A DNA stretch of 64,000 nt, taken from NCBI GenBank assembly GCA_002354805.1, contig DEMH01000013.1, forward strand, positions 94,523-158,522, read 5' to 3'. The notes beneath the pieces were generated by a model that saw only the letters and a list, made by a program, of their open reading frames with translations, was not told the DNA's origin and ran no database searches. This DNA comes from Gammaproteobacteria bacterium UBA2675 (GTDB lineage Bacteria > Pseudomonadota > Gammaproteobacteria > Pseudomonadales > Pseudohongiellaceae). A program made the translations under genes and the position numbers. Positions 49,764 to 60,011 of the stretch are shown in pieces; the first letter of the stretch is position 1; each line of letters opens with the position of its first letter.

Positions 49764-50123
49764 TTACTGTGCCAGGCTAGCTTTAGCCTGGTTGACCAGT
49801 GCAGCAAATGCCGCCTTGTCGTGCACAGCCAGATCCGCCATTACACGGCGGTCCACGGCAATATTGGCTTTCTTCAGACCAGCAATCAGCTGGCTGTAGG
49901 TCATTCCGTTCGCACGAGCCTGCGCGTTGATACGGGTAATCCACAGAGAGCGGAATACACGTTTCTTCGTGCGGCGATCTCGGTAAGCATACTGGCCGGC
50001 TTTGATGACTGCCTGGAACGCTACGCGATAGACACGACTACGGGCACCATAATAACCCTTAGCCTGCTTCAGAATTTTTTTGTGACGGCGACGCGCCGTT
50101 ACGCCACGTTTTACTCGGGCCAT
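49764..50123 (-). CDS. rplT: 50S ribosomal protein L20
   Basis: 119 residues, very basic, beginning MARVKRGVTARRRHKKILKQ and containing RVYRVAFQAVIKAGQYAYRDRR. Binds 23S rRNA early in 50S assembly. Strong AGGAGA site. Order infC-rpmI-rplT-pheST is conserved. Confidence 0.99.
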   Translation of the reverse strand: MARVKRGVTARRRHKKILKQAKGYYGARSRVYRVAFQAVIKAGQYAYRDRRTKKRVFRSLWITRINAQARANGMTYSQLIAGLKKANIAVDRRVMADLAVHDKAAFAALVNQAKASLAQ

Positions 50124-50152
50124 ATCAGTCTCCTGTCAAAATCCGCTAAGGG

Positions 50153-50347
50153 TTACACTTTACGCAACATACGATCGATCAACGGCTTATCGCAGGCAGC
50201 TACCAGCGAAGTACCGCGCAGATGACGTTTGCGCTTGGTGGTCATTTTGGTGAGGATATGGCTCTTGTTGGCGCTTTTACGCTTCCAGCCAGTGGCTGTT
50301 TTTTTGAAGCGTTTGGAAGCACCGCTGTGGGTCTTCATCTTGCTCAT
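50153..50347 (-). CDS. rpmI: 50S ribosomal protein L35
   Basis: 64 residues from ATG 50347 with GGAG upstream; a longer frame from 50377 would read into the leader. MSKMKTHSGASKRFKKTATG and the RHLRG motif are diagnostic. Confidence 0.98.
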   Translation of the reverse strand: MSKMKTHSGASKRFKKTATGWKRKSANKSHILTKMTTKRKRHLRGTSLVAACDKPLIDRMLRKV

Positions 50348-50415
50348 TACTGCAACTCCGCATTTATTCGCCATCACTGGCGACTCAGATTAAGTAATAG
50401 AAGCCCTGAAACCTA

Positions 50416-50946
50416 TCAGGCCTTCTTCTTTTTGCTTGGTGCCAGAACCATAACGGCCTGGCGACCTTCCATCTTGGGTTCCTGTTCCACCTGACCATAT
50501 TCCTCCAGATCCTGGCGAATACGGTTCAAGAGTTCCAGTCCAAGATGCTGATGGGCCATTTCACGGCCGCGGAATCGCAAAGATACCTTGGCCTTGTCCC
50601 CATCAGACAGGAAACGTATCAGGTTGCGTAGTTTTACCTGATAATCCCCTTCTTCCGTCCCTGGTCGAAACTTGATTTCTTTTAACTGTGTCTTGCGCTG
50701 CTTTTTCTTGTTGGCAGCCTTCTGCTTTTTCAGATCGAAGATATGCTTGCCATAGTCCATGACTTTGCACACCGGCGGCTCGGCGTCGGGCGCAATCATC
50801 ACCAGGTCGAGTTTGGCCTCAGCCGCCTCAGCGCGGGCCTCTTCAATGGTCACTACTCCTTTCTGCTCACCGTTGGCGAGCACCAGACGCACTTCCGTGG
50901 CGTCAATGTTTTCGTTGATGACCGGCTTCCTGGAACTACTCTTCAT
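50416..50946 (-). CDS. infC: Translation initiation factor IF-3
   Basis: 176 residues with N-domain (VINENIDATEVRLVLANGEQ) and C-domain (EIKFRPGTEEGDYQVKLRNL, FRGREMAHQ). The predicted ATG is 15 nt from AGGAGAG, rather far; a CTG three codons earlier has better spacing. IF-3 genes often use non-AUG starts to autoregulate, so the true start may be upstream. Confidence 0.97.
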   Translation of the reverse strand: MKSSSRKPVINENIDATEVRLVLANGEQKGVVTIEEARAEAAEAKLDLVMIAPDAEPPVCKVMDYGKHIFDLKKQKAANKKKQRKTQLKEIKFRPGTEEGDYQVKLRNLIRFLSDGDKAKVSLRFRGREMAHQHLGLELLNRIRQDLEEYGQVEQEPKMEGRQAVMVLAPSKKKKA

Positions 50947-50987
50947 ATTTGACAGCGTCTTCTCTCCTGTTCGGATTCAATTTTCAT

Positions 50988-52913
50988 TCAGTGGTCCGAC
51001 TGGGTTCTGCCGAAGCGCGCAACGTCTGCCTGTAAATGATCGGCAAATGCTTCCAGAGACATGGTACCCAGGTCCTGGCCGTCACGGGTTCGCACCGCCA
51101 CCTGACCGTTTTCCATCTCACGATCACCGACAACCAGCAAATACGGAACCTTCTGAATGGTGTGCTCGCGGATTTTAAAGCCGATCTTCTCATTTCTCAA
51201 GTCCGCACTGACCCGAAAACCCTTTTCGGCCAGCATTTTACGGACTTTTTCGCAATATTCGCCCTGTTTGTCGGTAATATTGAGAATAACTGCCTGCTCC
51301 GGTGCCAGCCAGGCTGGCAGCGCGCCGGCGTAATGTTCGATCAAAACACCGATAAAACGTTCGAAGGATCCCAGGATCGCACGGTGCAACATCACTGGTA
51401 CTTTGCGGCTGCCATCTTCGGCCACATATTGCGCGCCGAGTCGGTCTGGCATCGAGAAATCGACCTGAATCGTGCCGCACTGCTGCACACGACCCATACA
51501 ATCTTTCAATGAAAACTCAATTTTGGGACCATAGAAGGCGCCCTCGCCCGGCAGCAGTTCCCATGCCAGCCCACTGTTGTCCAGCGCCTGACGCAGGGCC
51601 GCTTCGGAGCGATCCCAGATTTCGTCACTGCCCACACGTTTCTCAGGGCGGGTTGAAAGACGCAGAATGATCTCGTCAAAACCGAAATCGCGATAGACAC
51701 CAAACAGCAGCTGCATAAAGGAAGCAACTTCGCTCTGAATATCATCTTCAGCGCAGAAAATGTGTGCATCGTCCTGCGTAAAGCTGCGCACCCGCATCAG
51801 ACCGTGCATGGAACCTGATGGCTCAAAGCGGTGACAGGAGCCGAACTCAGCCAGTCGCAGCGGCAGATCGCGGTAACTCTTCAGGCCCTGATTGAACACC
51901 TGCACGTGACAGGGACAGTTCATTGGCTTGATGGCATACATACGGTTTTCTGACTCGACGCTGAACATCTCGTCAGCAAATTTGTCGGCATGTCCGGACT
52001 TCTCCCACAGCGTGTAGTCAACCAGCTGTGGTGTGCGGATTTCCTGATAGCCGTGCTGACGCTGCAGCTTCTGCATGTAGTGCTGGATTTCCTGATAGAC
52101 CGTCCAGCCTTTGGGATGCCAGAACACCATGCCAGGTGCTTCTTCCTGGAAATGGAACAGATCCAGCTTTTTGCCGATCTTGCGATGGTCGCGCTTCTGC
52201 TGCTCTTCCAGTCGGAACAGGTAGTCGGCCAGCGCCTTTTTATCCTGCCAGGCAGTGCCGTAAATGCGCTGCAGCATTTCATTGTTCGAGTCACCGCGCC
52301 AGTAGGCACCGGCGACCGATGTCAGTTTGAATGCCTTGAACTTGCCAGTGTTGGGCACGTGCGGGCCGCGACACAGGTCAACAAACTCACCCTGGCGATA
52401 GAACGACAATTCTTCGTTGCCGGGGATGTCCTTGATGATCTGCACTTTGTACTGTTCGCCCATTTTCTCAAACATGGCTACAGCTTCGTCGCGCGACATG
52501 ACTTCGCGGCTGACTGGCAGGTTTTCCTTAACGATGTCACCCATAACCTTTTCGATCTGTTCCAGATCTTCGGGTGTAAAAGGACGCTCGTAAGCGAAGT
52601 CGTAATAGAAGCCATCATCGATCACTGGACCGATGGTAACCTGCGCGTCCGGGAAAAGACGCTGCACCGCCTGCGCCATCAGGTGGGCACAGGAGTGGCG
52701 AATCACATCCAGGCCGTCCTCGTCACGATCCGTCACGATGGCCAGCTCGGCATCATTTGCGATCGTGTAGGAGGTATCCACCAGCGTGCCATCGACACGA
52801 CCGGCCAGAGCGGCCTTGGCCAGTCCGGCACCAATGGATTCTGCCACCTGGGCAACTGTCACGGGTTGTTCAAACGAGCGCTGACTACCGTCGGGGAGTG
52901 TGATTACAGGCAT
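50988..52913 (-). CDS. thrS: Threonine-tRNA ligase
   Basis: 641 residues, full length: TGS domain (MPVITLPDGSQRSFEQPV), editing domain with HSCAHLMAQAV (residue 72) and class II core (motif 2 FRYEPSGSMHGLMRVR-like region; CPCHVQ zinc site), and anticodon-binding domain at the end. Charges tRNA-Thr. Conserved thrS-infC order. Confidence 0.99.
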   Translation of the reverse strand: MPVITLPDGSQRSFEQPVTVAQVAESIGAGLAKAALAGRVDGTLVDTSYTIANDAELAIVTDRDEDGLDVIRHSCAHLMAQAVQRLFPDAQVTIGPVIDDGFYYDFAYERPFTPEDLEQIEKVMGDIVKENLPVSREVMSRDEAVAMFEKMGEQYKVQIIKDIPGNEELSFYRQGEFVDLCRGPHVPNTGKFKAFKLTSVAGAYWRGDSNNEMLQRIYGTAWQDKKALADYLFRLEEQQKRDHRKIGKKLDLFHFQEEAPGMVFWHPKGWTVYQEIQHYMQKLQRQHGYQEIRTPQLVDYTLWEKSGHADKFADEMFSVESENRMYAIKPMNCPCHVQVFNQGLKSYRDLPLRLAEFGSCHRFEPSGSMHGLMRVRSFTQDDAHIFCAEDDIQSEVASFMQLLFGVYRDFGFDEIILRLSTRPEKRVGSDEIWDRSEAALRQALDNSGLAWELLPGEGAFYGPKIEFSLKDCMGRVQQCGTIQVDFSMPDRLGAQYVAEDGSRKVPVMLHRAILGSFERFIGVLIEHYAGALPAWLAPEQAVILNITDKQGEYCEKVRKMLAEKGFRVSADLRNEKIGFKIREHTIQKVPYLLVVGDREMENGQVAVRTRDGQDLGTMSLEAFADHLQADVARFGRTQSDH

Positions 52914-52962
52914 AGAAAGTGATGTTCTGAATTCGGTTAACGATGTGGCACCCGCAAAGGAG

Positions 52963-53039
<77 letters not shown>

Positions 53040-53217
53040 GCTATTACAACCTGCAACGTCACAATGACGCCTTTCCATCCTGTCGCGGGATTTGCCGCTG
53101 CTTGCGTCAGGTATTCTGCTTCGGGAATCGATTATTTGATGCCCTGCTGATACACCCGCCGTCAAAGGAGTGCGATTATAGGGGCTGATCGGCAAAACTA
53201 CAACACAAAATCAGGCG

Positions 53218-55260
53218 TCAACCCGCTGCCATCAGCTGTTTTTTTAATGCCTGGACTTCATCGCGCAGTAATGCCGCTTCTTCGAACTCCAGGTTACGGG
53301 CGAGCTCCAGCATTCTTGTTTCGAGGCGGGTAATTTCCTGACCAAGCGCTTTCGGATCCGCAGCCAGCTCGGCAGGCACACTGCCATAGCTGGCAATCTT
53401 CTCGGCGACAGCCGCTTTGCCACGTTTACGCTGCCGTCCGCCAGTGACACGATTCTCTGAATAGGCACCTTCCATCACATCCATCACTGATTTTGTAACA
53501 CCAGCGGGTGTGATGCCGTGCTCCTTGTTAAAGGCCAGCTGGGTTTCACGCCGGCGCTCGCATTCGTCCATGGCACGACGCATGGAGCCGGTAATATTAT
53601 CGGCGTACAAAATGGCTCGGCCATGAATATTCCGTGCTGCGCGCCCCATGGTCTGAATCAGTGAGCGTTCCGAGCGCAGAAAACCCTCCTTGTCCGCATC
53701 AAGAATGGCAACCAGTGACACTTCGGGAATATCCAGCCCTTCACGCAACAGGTTGATGCCCACCAGCACATCAAAATTTCCAAGTCGCAGATCCCGGATG
53801 ATTTCAGATCGCTCGACCGTATCGATATCCGAGTGCAGGTACCTTACTCGCACATCGTGATCCATCAGATAATCGGTCAGATCCTCTGCCATGCGTTTTG
53901 TCAGCACCGTCACCAGCACCCGCTCCTGCCGCACCACAACCTGCCGGATTTCCGATAACAGATCGTCTACCTGATTGGCGGCTGGTCGTACATCGACGGC
54001 CGGGTCTATCAGACCGGTCGGCCGAACTACCTGGCGAACGACCTGTCCAGAGCGTTGCTCTTCATAGGGGCCAGGTGTGGCTGAGACAAAAATCAACTGC
54101 GAGGTCAGCGACTCCCACTCTTCAAACCGCAAGGGACGATTATCCAGCGCTGACGGGAGACGGAAACCATACTGAACCAGTGTTTCCTTGCGCGAGCGGT
54201 CGCCTTTGTACATTGCGCCAATCTGTGGAATGGACACATGCGACTCATCAACAATCACGAGTGCATCGGGTGGCAGATAGTCAAACAGCGTCGGTGGTGG
54301 CTGCCCGGCAGCGCGGCCAGACAGATAACGCGAATAGTTTTCGATGCCAGTGCAGTAGCCGAGTTCGCTCATCATTTCCAGATCAAATCGAGTGCGCTGC
54401 GCCAGACGCTGTGCCTCTACCAGCTGATGATTACTCTCCAGCTGCGTCACACGTTCATTCAACTCTTCCTTGATCTGCTCCAGTGCTTCCATCACTTTTT
54501 CCCGCGGCGTCACATAGTGTGACTTCGGAAATACAGTGAGTCGCGGCACCTTTCTGACAACCTCACCTGTCAGAGGGTCAAAAAATGACAAACCTTCTAT
54601 CTCGTCATCAAACAGCTCCACTCTTATGGCGTACTGCTCTGAATCGGCCGGATAGATATCAATCACGTCTCCGCGCACGCGATAGGTCGCACGCTGCAGA
54701 TCCATGTCATTTCTGGTGTACTGCATGTCTGCAAGCCGTCGCAGAATATAGCGCTGATCCACTTTGTCGCCGCGATCCAGGTGCAACACCATTTGCAGAT
54801 ACGACCCAGGATCACCCAGACCATAGATAGCCGAAACAGTCGCCACCACGATGACATCGCGCCGCTCTAGCAGCGCCTTGGTTGCCGACAGACGCATCTG
54901 TTCAATGTGATCATTGATTGAAGCGTCTTTCTCAATATAGGTATCAGAGGAAGGAACGTATGCTTCAGGCTGGTAGTAATCGTAGTAGGAAACAAAATAC
55001 TCGACGGCATTGTCCGGAAAAAACTCTGCGAACTCGCCGTAAAGTTGTGCCGCCAGCGTCTTGTTGGGCGCCATCACCAGTGCCGGACGTTGTGTCTGCG
55101 CAATTACATTGGCAATCGTGAAGGTTTTACCAGAACCGGTTACGCCCAGCAGCGTTTGGGCATGCAGCCCCTCTTCCAGCCCCTCGCTCAGACATCTGAT
55201 CGCTTCGGGCTGGTCACCTGCGGGCTTGAATGCGGACTTCATACTAAAGGGTATACTCAT
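53218..55260 (-). CDS. uvrB: UvrABC excinuclease subunit B
   Basis: 680 residues from ATG 55260 (MSIPFSMKSAFKPAGDQPEAI aligns with E. coli UvrB). Walker A GVTGSGKTFT, the beta-hairpin Y-rich region (VEYFVSYYDYYQPEAYVP), helicase motifs (DESHVS, GRAARN) and the C-terminal UVR motif LARNLEFEEAALLRDEV are all present. Nucleotide excision repair. Confidence 0.98.
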   Translation of the reverse strand: MSIPFSMKSAFKPAGDQPEAIRCLSEGLEEGLHAQTLLGVTGSGKTFTIANVIAQTQRPALVMAPNKTLAAQLYGEFAEFFPDNAVEYFVSYYDYYQPEAYVPSSDTYIEKDASINDHIEQMRLSATKALLERRDVIVVATVSAIYGLGDPGSYLQMVLHLDRGDKVDQRYILRRLADMQYTRNDMDLQRATYRVRGDVIDIYPADSEQYAIRVELFDDEIEGLSFFDPLTGEVVRKVPRLTVFPKSHYVTPREKVMEALEQIKEELNERVTQLESNHQLVEAQRLAQRTRFDLEMMSELGYCTGIENYSRYLSGRAAGQPPPTLFDYLPPDALVIVDESHVSIPQIGAMYKGDRSRKETLVQYGFRLPSALDNRPLRFEEWESLTSQLIFVSATPGPYEEQRSGQVVRQVVRPTGLIDPAVDVRPAANQVDDLLSEIRQVVVRQERVLVTVLTKRMAEDLTDYLMDHDVRVRYLHSDIDTVERSEIIRDLRLGNFDVLVGINLLREGLDIPEVSLVAILDADKEGFLRSERSLIQTMGRAARNIHGRAILYADNITGSMRRAMDECERRRETQLAFNKEHGITPAGVTKSVMDVMEGAYSENRVTGGRQRKRGKAAVAEKIASYGSVPAELAADPKALGQEITRLETRMLELARNLEFEEAALLRDEVQALKKQLMAAG

Positions 55261-55364
55261 CCGCCCAGTATACACAGATGTCCGCGCACGACGGTAGTCA
55301 CCAGCCTGTCCGACACGCCAGACCGGACCACCTTAAAGACAGTGTAAATTTTGCACATCAGAGG

Positions 55365-55393
55365 TTGACCCCCCGCAAAAATCTCATTAGTAT
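55365..55393 (+). promoter_or_regulatory. Promoter of tRNA-Asn
   Basis: TTGACC (55365-55370), 17-nt spacer, TAGTAT (55388-55393), about 40 bp before the tRNA-Asn 5' end. Divergent from uvrB. Confidence 0.65.
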
Positions 55394-55432
55394 ACGCGTC
55401 CTGTTGGGGCCACGACACATGGCCAACATTAC

Positions 55433-55507
55433 TGCCCAATAGCTCAATGGTAGAGTAGGTGACTGTTAATCACTTGGTTCCTGGTTCGAGTCCAGGTTGG
55501 GCAGCCA
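55433..55507 (+). tRNA. tRNA-Asn (anticodon GTT)
   Basis: 75 nt: acceptor TGCCCAA/TTGGGCA, D arm GCTC/GAGT, anticodon stem GTGA/TCAC with loop CTGTTAA, T arm CCTGG/CCAGG with TTCGAGT, GCCA end. The 209 bp to the next gene hold no gene I can support. Confidence 0.96.
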
Positions 55508-55716
55508 AACTCTGAAAGATCTCATCAATACCCCCTGTAAATTGCTAAGCAGCAAACGATTGCGCAACAGCGTGGTCCAGGCGGGTCTTCGTCTGCAAAC
55601 TCATCCGTGTAATTGGCCTTTATCGGCCGGAACGACCCGCTCTGTTCAAGCCTTGCTCGACTGTGGTTATAATCAGCGTCTCGTTTAACCTTATCACCAC
55701 GAACCGGGAATGCATT

Positions 55717-56436
55717 ATGACCTTAACTACTCGCTACAGACATGTATTGATGGCCCTGTTGTTCGGTAGCGCCCTATCGCTCGCCGCCTGCTCGGGAGAA
55801 GACACACCATCTACCGAGGATGTCGCACAAACTGCCGAGAATGTTGCCGAGACCGTTGCACAGACGGCAGAAGATGCAGCTGCTGCAGTATCAGATGCCG
55901 TTAATCAGGTGACCGACGACGATACAACCATGACCGGCAACCCGGTGGTTGTAATGACGACCAGCATGGGTGATGTGGAAATTGAGCTGTGGCAGGACGA
56001 AGCCCCGATAACCGTCGCCAACTTTCTGCGTTATGTCGACAATGGCCTGTATGACGGTCTGACATTTCACCGTGTAATTCCTGGCTTCATGGTTCAGGGC
56101 GGTGGCTACGATGAAGATTTTGTCGAGCTGTCAGGTTATCCGGCCATCAAAAATGAAGCCAGCGCCGAACTCAGCAATGATCGCGGCACTATCGCCATGG
56201 CACGCACCCAGGTCGTGGACAGCGCCACCAGCCAGTTTTTCATCAATCTGGTGGACAATGACTTCCTGAATCACCGCAGCACCAATCCTCAGGAGTTTGG
56301 TTATGCCGTATTTGGTGAAGTGATCAGTGGCATGGAAGTCATGGATGAAATTGCCCGGGTCCAGACCACCAGCCAGCGTGGCCATCAGGACGTGCCGGTA
56401 GAGCCGGTCATGATCGTATCAATTGACCGTCGATAG
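55717..56436 (+). CDS. Lipoprotein cyclophilin-type peptidyl-prolyl isomerase
   Basis: 239 residues from ATG 55717. Type II signal peptide ends LAAC; a ~55-residue Ala/Asp/Glu-rich linker follows, then a cyclophilin domain: GDVEIELWQDEAPITVANFLRYV, TFHRVIPGFMVQGGG (catalytic Arg) and SQFFINLVDN. It would fold periplasmic or outer-membrane proteins while tethered to the membrane. A longer frame from 55663 lacks a good signal. Confidence 0.93.
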   Translation: MTLTTRYRHVLMALLFGSALSLAACSGEDTPSTEDVAQTAENVAETVAQTAEDAAAAVSDAVNQVTDDDTTMTGNPVVVMTTSMGDVEIELWQDEAPITVANFLRYVDNGLYDGLTFHRVIPGFMVQGGGYDEDFVELSGYPAIKNEASAELSNDRGTIAMARTQVVDSATSQFFINLVDNDFLNHRSTNPQEFGYAVFGEVISGMEVMDEIARVQTTSQRGHQDVPVEPVMIVSIDRR

Positions 56437-56468
56437 GAATTGACGCTGAGTCCCGGGGCTGTGCGGGA

Positions 56469-58427
56469 CTAGCGTTTGTGCAGCGGTGTCACCTTGGCGG
56501 TAGCCGAGGACACCGCTGGCAGTTCAACCACCTGATCTGATGACACAACCCACAGTGGATCATCATGCAGATCATCAGGCTGAAAGCCATCCACAGCGCT
56601 GATCAGAACCTGACGTATCTGCTGCAGATCCAGCATTCGACAGGCTCGTTCCAACTCTGCCAACATCGGCTCCAGCTCTTCCCAGGTTAGAAAGTCTTCC
56701 TCGGCCCGCATGATTTTGGGGTGTTCAGTGCCCGTAACTGACTCGCCGATCAACAGCTCTTCAAACAGCTTTTCACCAGGACGCAGGCCGGTATATTCGA
56801 TGGCGATGTCGCCATGGTAGGCATTCTCATCTTTAACATCGTAGCCCATCAGGTGAATCATCTTGCGGGCCAGATCCACAATTCTGATTGGGTCGTGCAT
56901 ATCCAGCACAAAGACGTCACCGCCACTGGCCATCGAACCTGCCTGAATCACCAGCTGTGCGGCCTCTTCCACCGTCATGAAATAACGTGTGACCTCAGGG
57001 TGAGTCACGGTAACCGGCCCGCCCTCACTGATCTGGCGTCGGAACAGCGGCACTACCGATCCGGATGAACCCAGCACATTGCCAAACCTGACCATACTGA
57101 AACAGGTACCCTTCTGACGTGCTGCAAGCGCCTGAAGCACCTGCTCGGCGAAGCGTTTGGTGGCGCCCATGACGTTGGTCGGACGCACCGCCTTGTCTGT
57201 AGAAATCAGCACAAAATGCCTAACTCCGGCACTCATGGCGGCCTGCGCGGCAATCGCGGTGCCAAAGATGTTGTTGTAAGCACCCTCCACCACATTTTTC
57301 TCGACCATCGGCACCTGCTTGTAGGCAGCCACATGATAGACAGTCTCAATGCTGAAGCGATTGATCACCGCATCCATCAGCGTTCGATTGCAGACGTTAC
57401 CCAGCATCGCCACAATCTCGGTGCTGGAGCCTTCTGCCCTCAATCCCTGCAGTTCAAGCTCCAGGTCGTAGAGTCCAAACTCAAAACTGTCCAGCAGTAC
57501 CAGGCGCTCTGGTTCCAGACCAATAATCTGTCGACACAGCTCAGAGCCAATGGAGCCCGCCGCTCCCGTAACCAGGACCGAACGGCCAGTAATGCAGGCG
57601 CCCATCAACTCCACGTCAGGCGGGACAATGTCACGACCCAGCAGGTCTTCGATGTCGATGTCGCGCACTTCATCAACATGAAACTTGCCTGAACGCATAT
57701 CAAACAGTTCAGGCACTGTTTTCACATGAACTGGCAGATGCTCAAGACGATTGAGTATTTCCTTGCGCTCGGCATGTGTTGCAGACGGGATTGCCAAAAG
57801 GATCTGACGTACAGAGAAGTTGTTGATCAGCTCTGATAACGACGAGGGACTGTAGACACGCACGCCGCTGACGGTGCTGCCGATGATGTGACGGCTGTCA
57901 TCCACAAAGGCAACCGGCAAATACTGATTGCCATTCTGCAGCGCTGCAACCAGCTGCATGCCCGAACTGCCGGCACCGTAAATAATGACGGGCTCTTTGG
58001 GGCGGAAGTTCTGTATCAGGCTCTGCAGCACCATCTTGGCCACAAAGCGGCTGCCACCGATGCTCAGCAGAGCAATCATCCAGAACATCGGAACAACGGC
58101 GTTGTTGGGTGACTCGGGTGACAGAATAAGATAGTAGACGGCACCGAACAGTACCGCGGCAACCGACACACCCTGCAGGACGATGAATCCCGATTGCACG
58201 CCCATGTAAAGCAACAGCGCGCGGTAAAGACCTATCCGGTAGAATCCGCCGACGCTGATCATGATGGCGGCAGCGAAATAGAGCGTAAGACGCTCGCCCT
58301 GCCCCTCTGCGCCGATCCCCAGCATGTTGAATGACAACCAGGTTGCCAGGGCCAGCATGAGCCCGTCTGCCAGCATCAGCAGTATCTGCTTGACGGTGCG
58401 GGACAAGGGGATGGTGTATAGGTTCAT
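56469..58427 (-). CDS. wbpM: WbpM/FlaA1-type nucleoside-diphosphate-sugar epimerase/dehydratase
   Basis: 652 residues from ATG 58427 (GGGAGC site; a longer frame lacks one). Four N-terminal membrane helices, a first nucleotide-binding region (IIYGAGSSGMQL), then the SDR catalytic domain: VLVTGAAGSIGSELCRQI, and the SDR triad region STDKAVRPTNVMGATKR with Met/Lys. In pseudomonads WbpM makes UDP-4-keto-6-deoxy sugars for O-antigen. Overlaps wbpL by 4 bp. Confidence 0.93.
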   Translation of the reverse strand: MNLYTIPLSRTVKQILLMLADGLMLALATWLSFNMLGIGAEGQGERLTLYFAAAIMISVGGFYRIGLYRALLLYMGVQSGFIVLQGVSVAAVLFGAVYYLILSPESPNNAVVPMFWMIALLSIGGSRFVAKMVLQSLIQNFRPKEPVIIYGAGSSGMQLVAALQNGNQYLPVAFVDDSRHIIGSTVSGVRVYSPSSLSELINNFSVRQILLAIPSATHAERKEILNRLEHLPVHVKTVPELFDMRSGKFHVDEVRDIDIEDLLGRDIVPPDVELMGACITGRSVLVTGAAGSIGSELCRQIIGLEPERLVLLDSFEFGLYDLELELQGLRAEGSSTEIVAMLGNVCNRTLMDAVINRFSIETVYHVAAYKQVPMVEKNVVEGAYNNIFGTAIAAQAAMSAGVRHFVLISTDKAVRPTNVMGATKRFAEQVLQALAARQKGTCFSMVRFGNVLGSSGSVVPLFRRQISEGGPVTVTHPEVTRYFMTVEEAAQLVIQAGSMASGGDVFVLDMHDPIRIVDLARKMIHLMGYDVKDENAYHGDIAIEYTGLRPGEKLFEELLIGESVTGTEHPKIMRAEEDFLTWEELEPMLAELERACRMLDLQQIRQVLISAVDGFQPDDLHDDPLWVVSSDQVVELPAVSSATAKVTPLHKR

Positions 58428-59476
58428 TGACGCTCCCTGTTTCCGGCGCCCAGCAGGGCTGCCACGATCATTAACGGTACTATACCAGATATGGCAAATA
58501 ACACCCCATATTCGGGTCTGGTCAGAGCCAGCCATGCCAGGGGCAGCGACCACAGGACATTGACCATCATATAAGCTGCCGTAACCCTGAGATGACTGCC
58601 CCATCGCCGCGACAGATGCTGGTAAGCATGCGTGCTGTGTCCTTCAGTAATCGAATGGCCGGCCAGCAGACGACGCAGAAGGGTCAACGTGGTATCCGCG
58701 ATGAACGTGGCCATCAGCAATACCCACACCCAGACTGACAGCACTCCATTGAAATGTGTGATAAGGCCCAGAAGTCCCAGGAAAAAACCCAGGAATGTGC
58801 TGCCAACGTCACCCATAAACAGCCTGGCGGGCGGGACATTCCAGTACAGAAACCCTAAAGTCGCGGCAAACAGCGCGGCACATACCAGCATCAGGGAATC
58901 ATCCAGGCGCCACAGCATCAGGCCGGCGGCCGCGCAGACGAACAGACACTGGGCAGCTGCCAGCGTATCGATGCCATCCATGAAGTTGTAGAGATTTAAC
59001 AGCCAGACCAGAGCCAGCATGAGTATCAGCGCCTGCAACCAGTTGGGCATCACCAGCCAGCCACTGAAAAAAGGCTCCGGCACAGGGCCCAGCAGCCACA
59101 GAGCAGATGCCGCGCTGAACAAATGCAGGGGGAGACGTATGCGCACCGGCAGCGCTTTGAAATCATCTATAAAGCCGACCATGGCCACCGGCAGGGCACA
59201 GGCAAGGACCAGCGTATACTGAAGTGTCAGGGTGCCTGAAAAAAGAAGAATCGCAATCGCCAGTGCAAGACCCGTCACTATCGCGGCGCCGCCACCTCGC
59301 GGAACCGCCTGCTGATGAGCACTGCGTGCAACCGGCACGTCCAGCAAATGACGCCGTCCTACAACTACCAGCAGGGAGCACAGACACCAGGCTGCAAGCA
59401 GGCCTGTCAGCAATGCCAGGATGTCCGTTCCAGTAATGAGATGACCAGCCAGGTCCTGGCCGGATGTGTCCTGCAT
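58424..59476 (-). CDS. wbpL: Initiating glycosyltransferase, WbpL/WecA family
   Basis: 350 residues, about 10-11 membrane helices, MraY/WecA superfamily. Motifs: FIDDF (Mg-binding Asp pair), NLYNFMDGID, GDVGSTFLG and HSTHAYQHL. It would transfer a sugar-1-phosphate to undecaprenyl phosphate, starting O-antigen repeat synthesis. Paired with wbpM, as in Pseudomonas O-antigen loci. Confidence 0.93.
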   Translation of the reverse strand: MQDTSGQDLAGHLITGTDILALLTGLLAAWCLCSLLVVVGRRHLLDVPVARSAHQQAVPRGGGAAIVTGLALAIAILLFSGTLTLQYTLVLACALPVAMVGFIDDFKALPVRIRLPLHLFSAASALWLLGPVPEPFFSGWLVMPNWLQALILMLALVWLLNLYNFMDGIDTLAAAQCLFVCAAAGLMLWRLDDSLMLVCAALFAATLGFLYWNVPPARLFMGDVGSTFLGFFLGLLGLITHFNGVLSVWVWVLLMATFIADTTLTLLRRLLAGHSITEGHSTHAYQHLSRRWGSHLRVTAAYMMVNVLWSLPLAWLALTRPEYGVLFAISGIVPLMIVAALLGAGNRERQ

Positions 59477-59495
59477 GCTTTATCCAGTTATTACA

Positions 59496-59520
59496 GAAAA
59501 GGGGCTAAACAGCCCCTATT
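59496..59520 (-). terminator. Terminator of the comEA-like gene
   Basis: AGGGGCT and AGCCCCT pair over a 4-nt AAAC/GTTT loop with CTTTTC on the minus-strand 3' side. It lies 36 bp past the stop. Confidence 0.75.
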
Positions 59521-59555
59521 CTAACGTATTCACTGTCACAAGTGCGTAACCAGAA

Positions 59556-59912
59556 TCACTCGCCGTCACTGGACAGGCGAATTTTGTGGCGATTACGCTC
59601 AAGCGTTGCCTTGCCAATCCCGCGAACACGCTCCAGGTGATCGACCTGTTCAAAGTCGCCGTGCTCTTCGCGGTAGGCTATGATGTCCAGCGCACGCGTC
59701 ATACCCACACCATCCAGTGCGAGTGCCAGCGTATCTGCATCAGCTGTATTGATATTCACCTGGTCTTCGACCAGCAGCGCCATGTCTGCGGTGTCAGGTG
59801 CATCATCTGACTGGGCATGAGACACCGCGGCCCCAAACAGAGCCAGTGTCAGCATGCTGAACATGGCTGACCGGCGAAGAAAACGTATTACTGAAATTGC
59901 TGATTGAGACAT
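59556..59912 (-). CDS. ComEA-type helix-hairpin-helix protein
   Basis: 118 residues: signal peptide (cleaved at SHA-QS, about residue 33), then a HhH pair (NINTADADTLALALDGVGMTRALDI, RVRGIGKATLERNRHKI). ComEA-like proteins bind DNA in the periplasm for uptake; short forms of this kind occur next to wbpM in pseudomonads. AAGGAG site. A role in natural transformation is plausible but not shown. Confidence 0.9.
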   Translation of the reverse strand: MSQSAISVIRFLRRSAMFSMLTLALFGAAVSHAQSDDAPDTADMALLVEDQVNINTADADTLALALDGVGMTRALDIIAYREEHGDFEQVDHLERVRGIGKATLERNRHKIRLSSDGE

Positions 59913-60011
59913 AAGGAAACTCCTTTTCCGATTGTGTATTTCTCAATTGATCAAATCATCCATGAGCCGCCATTACTAACGGGCGTCGTACTGGTTTTAG
60001 CACACCATTGA

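Noticed and set aside
53100..53217. Distant promoter for tRNA-Val
   Set aside because: A TATAAT exists at 53175-53180 but the -35 is poor and the distance to the tRNA is 136 bp.
55240..55280. LexA box upstream of uvrB
   Set aside because: CTGTGTATACTGGG has only one good half-site; not convincing.
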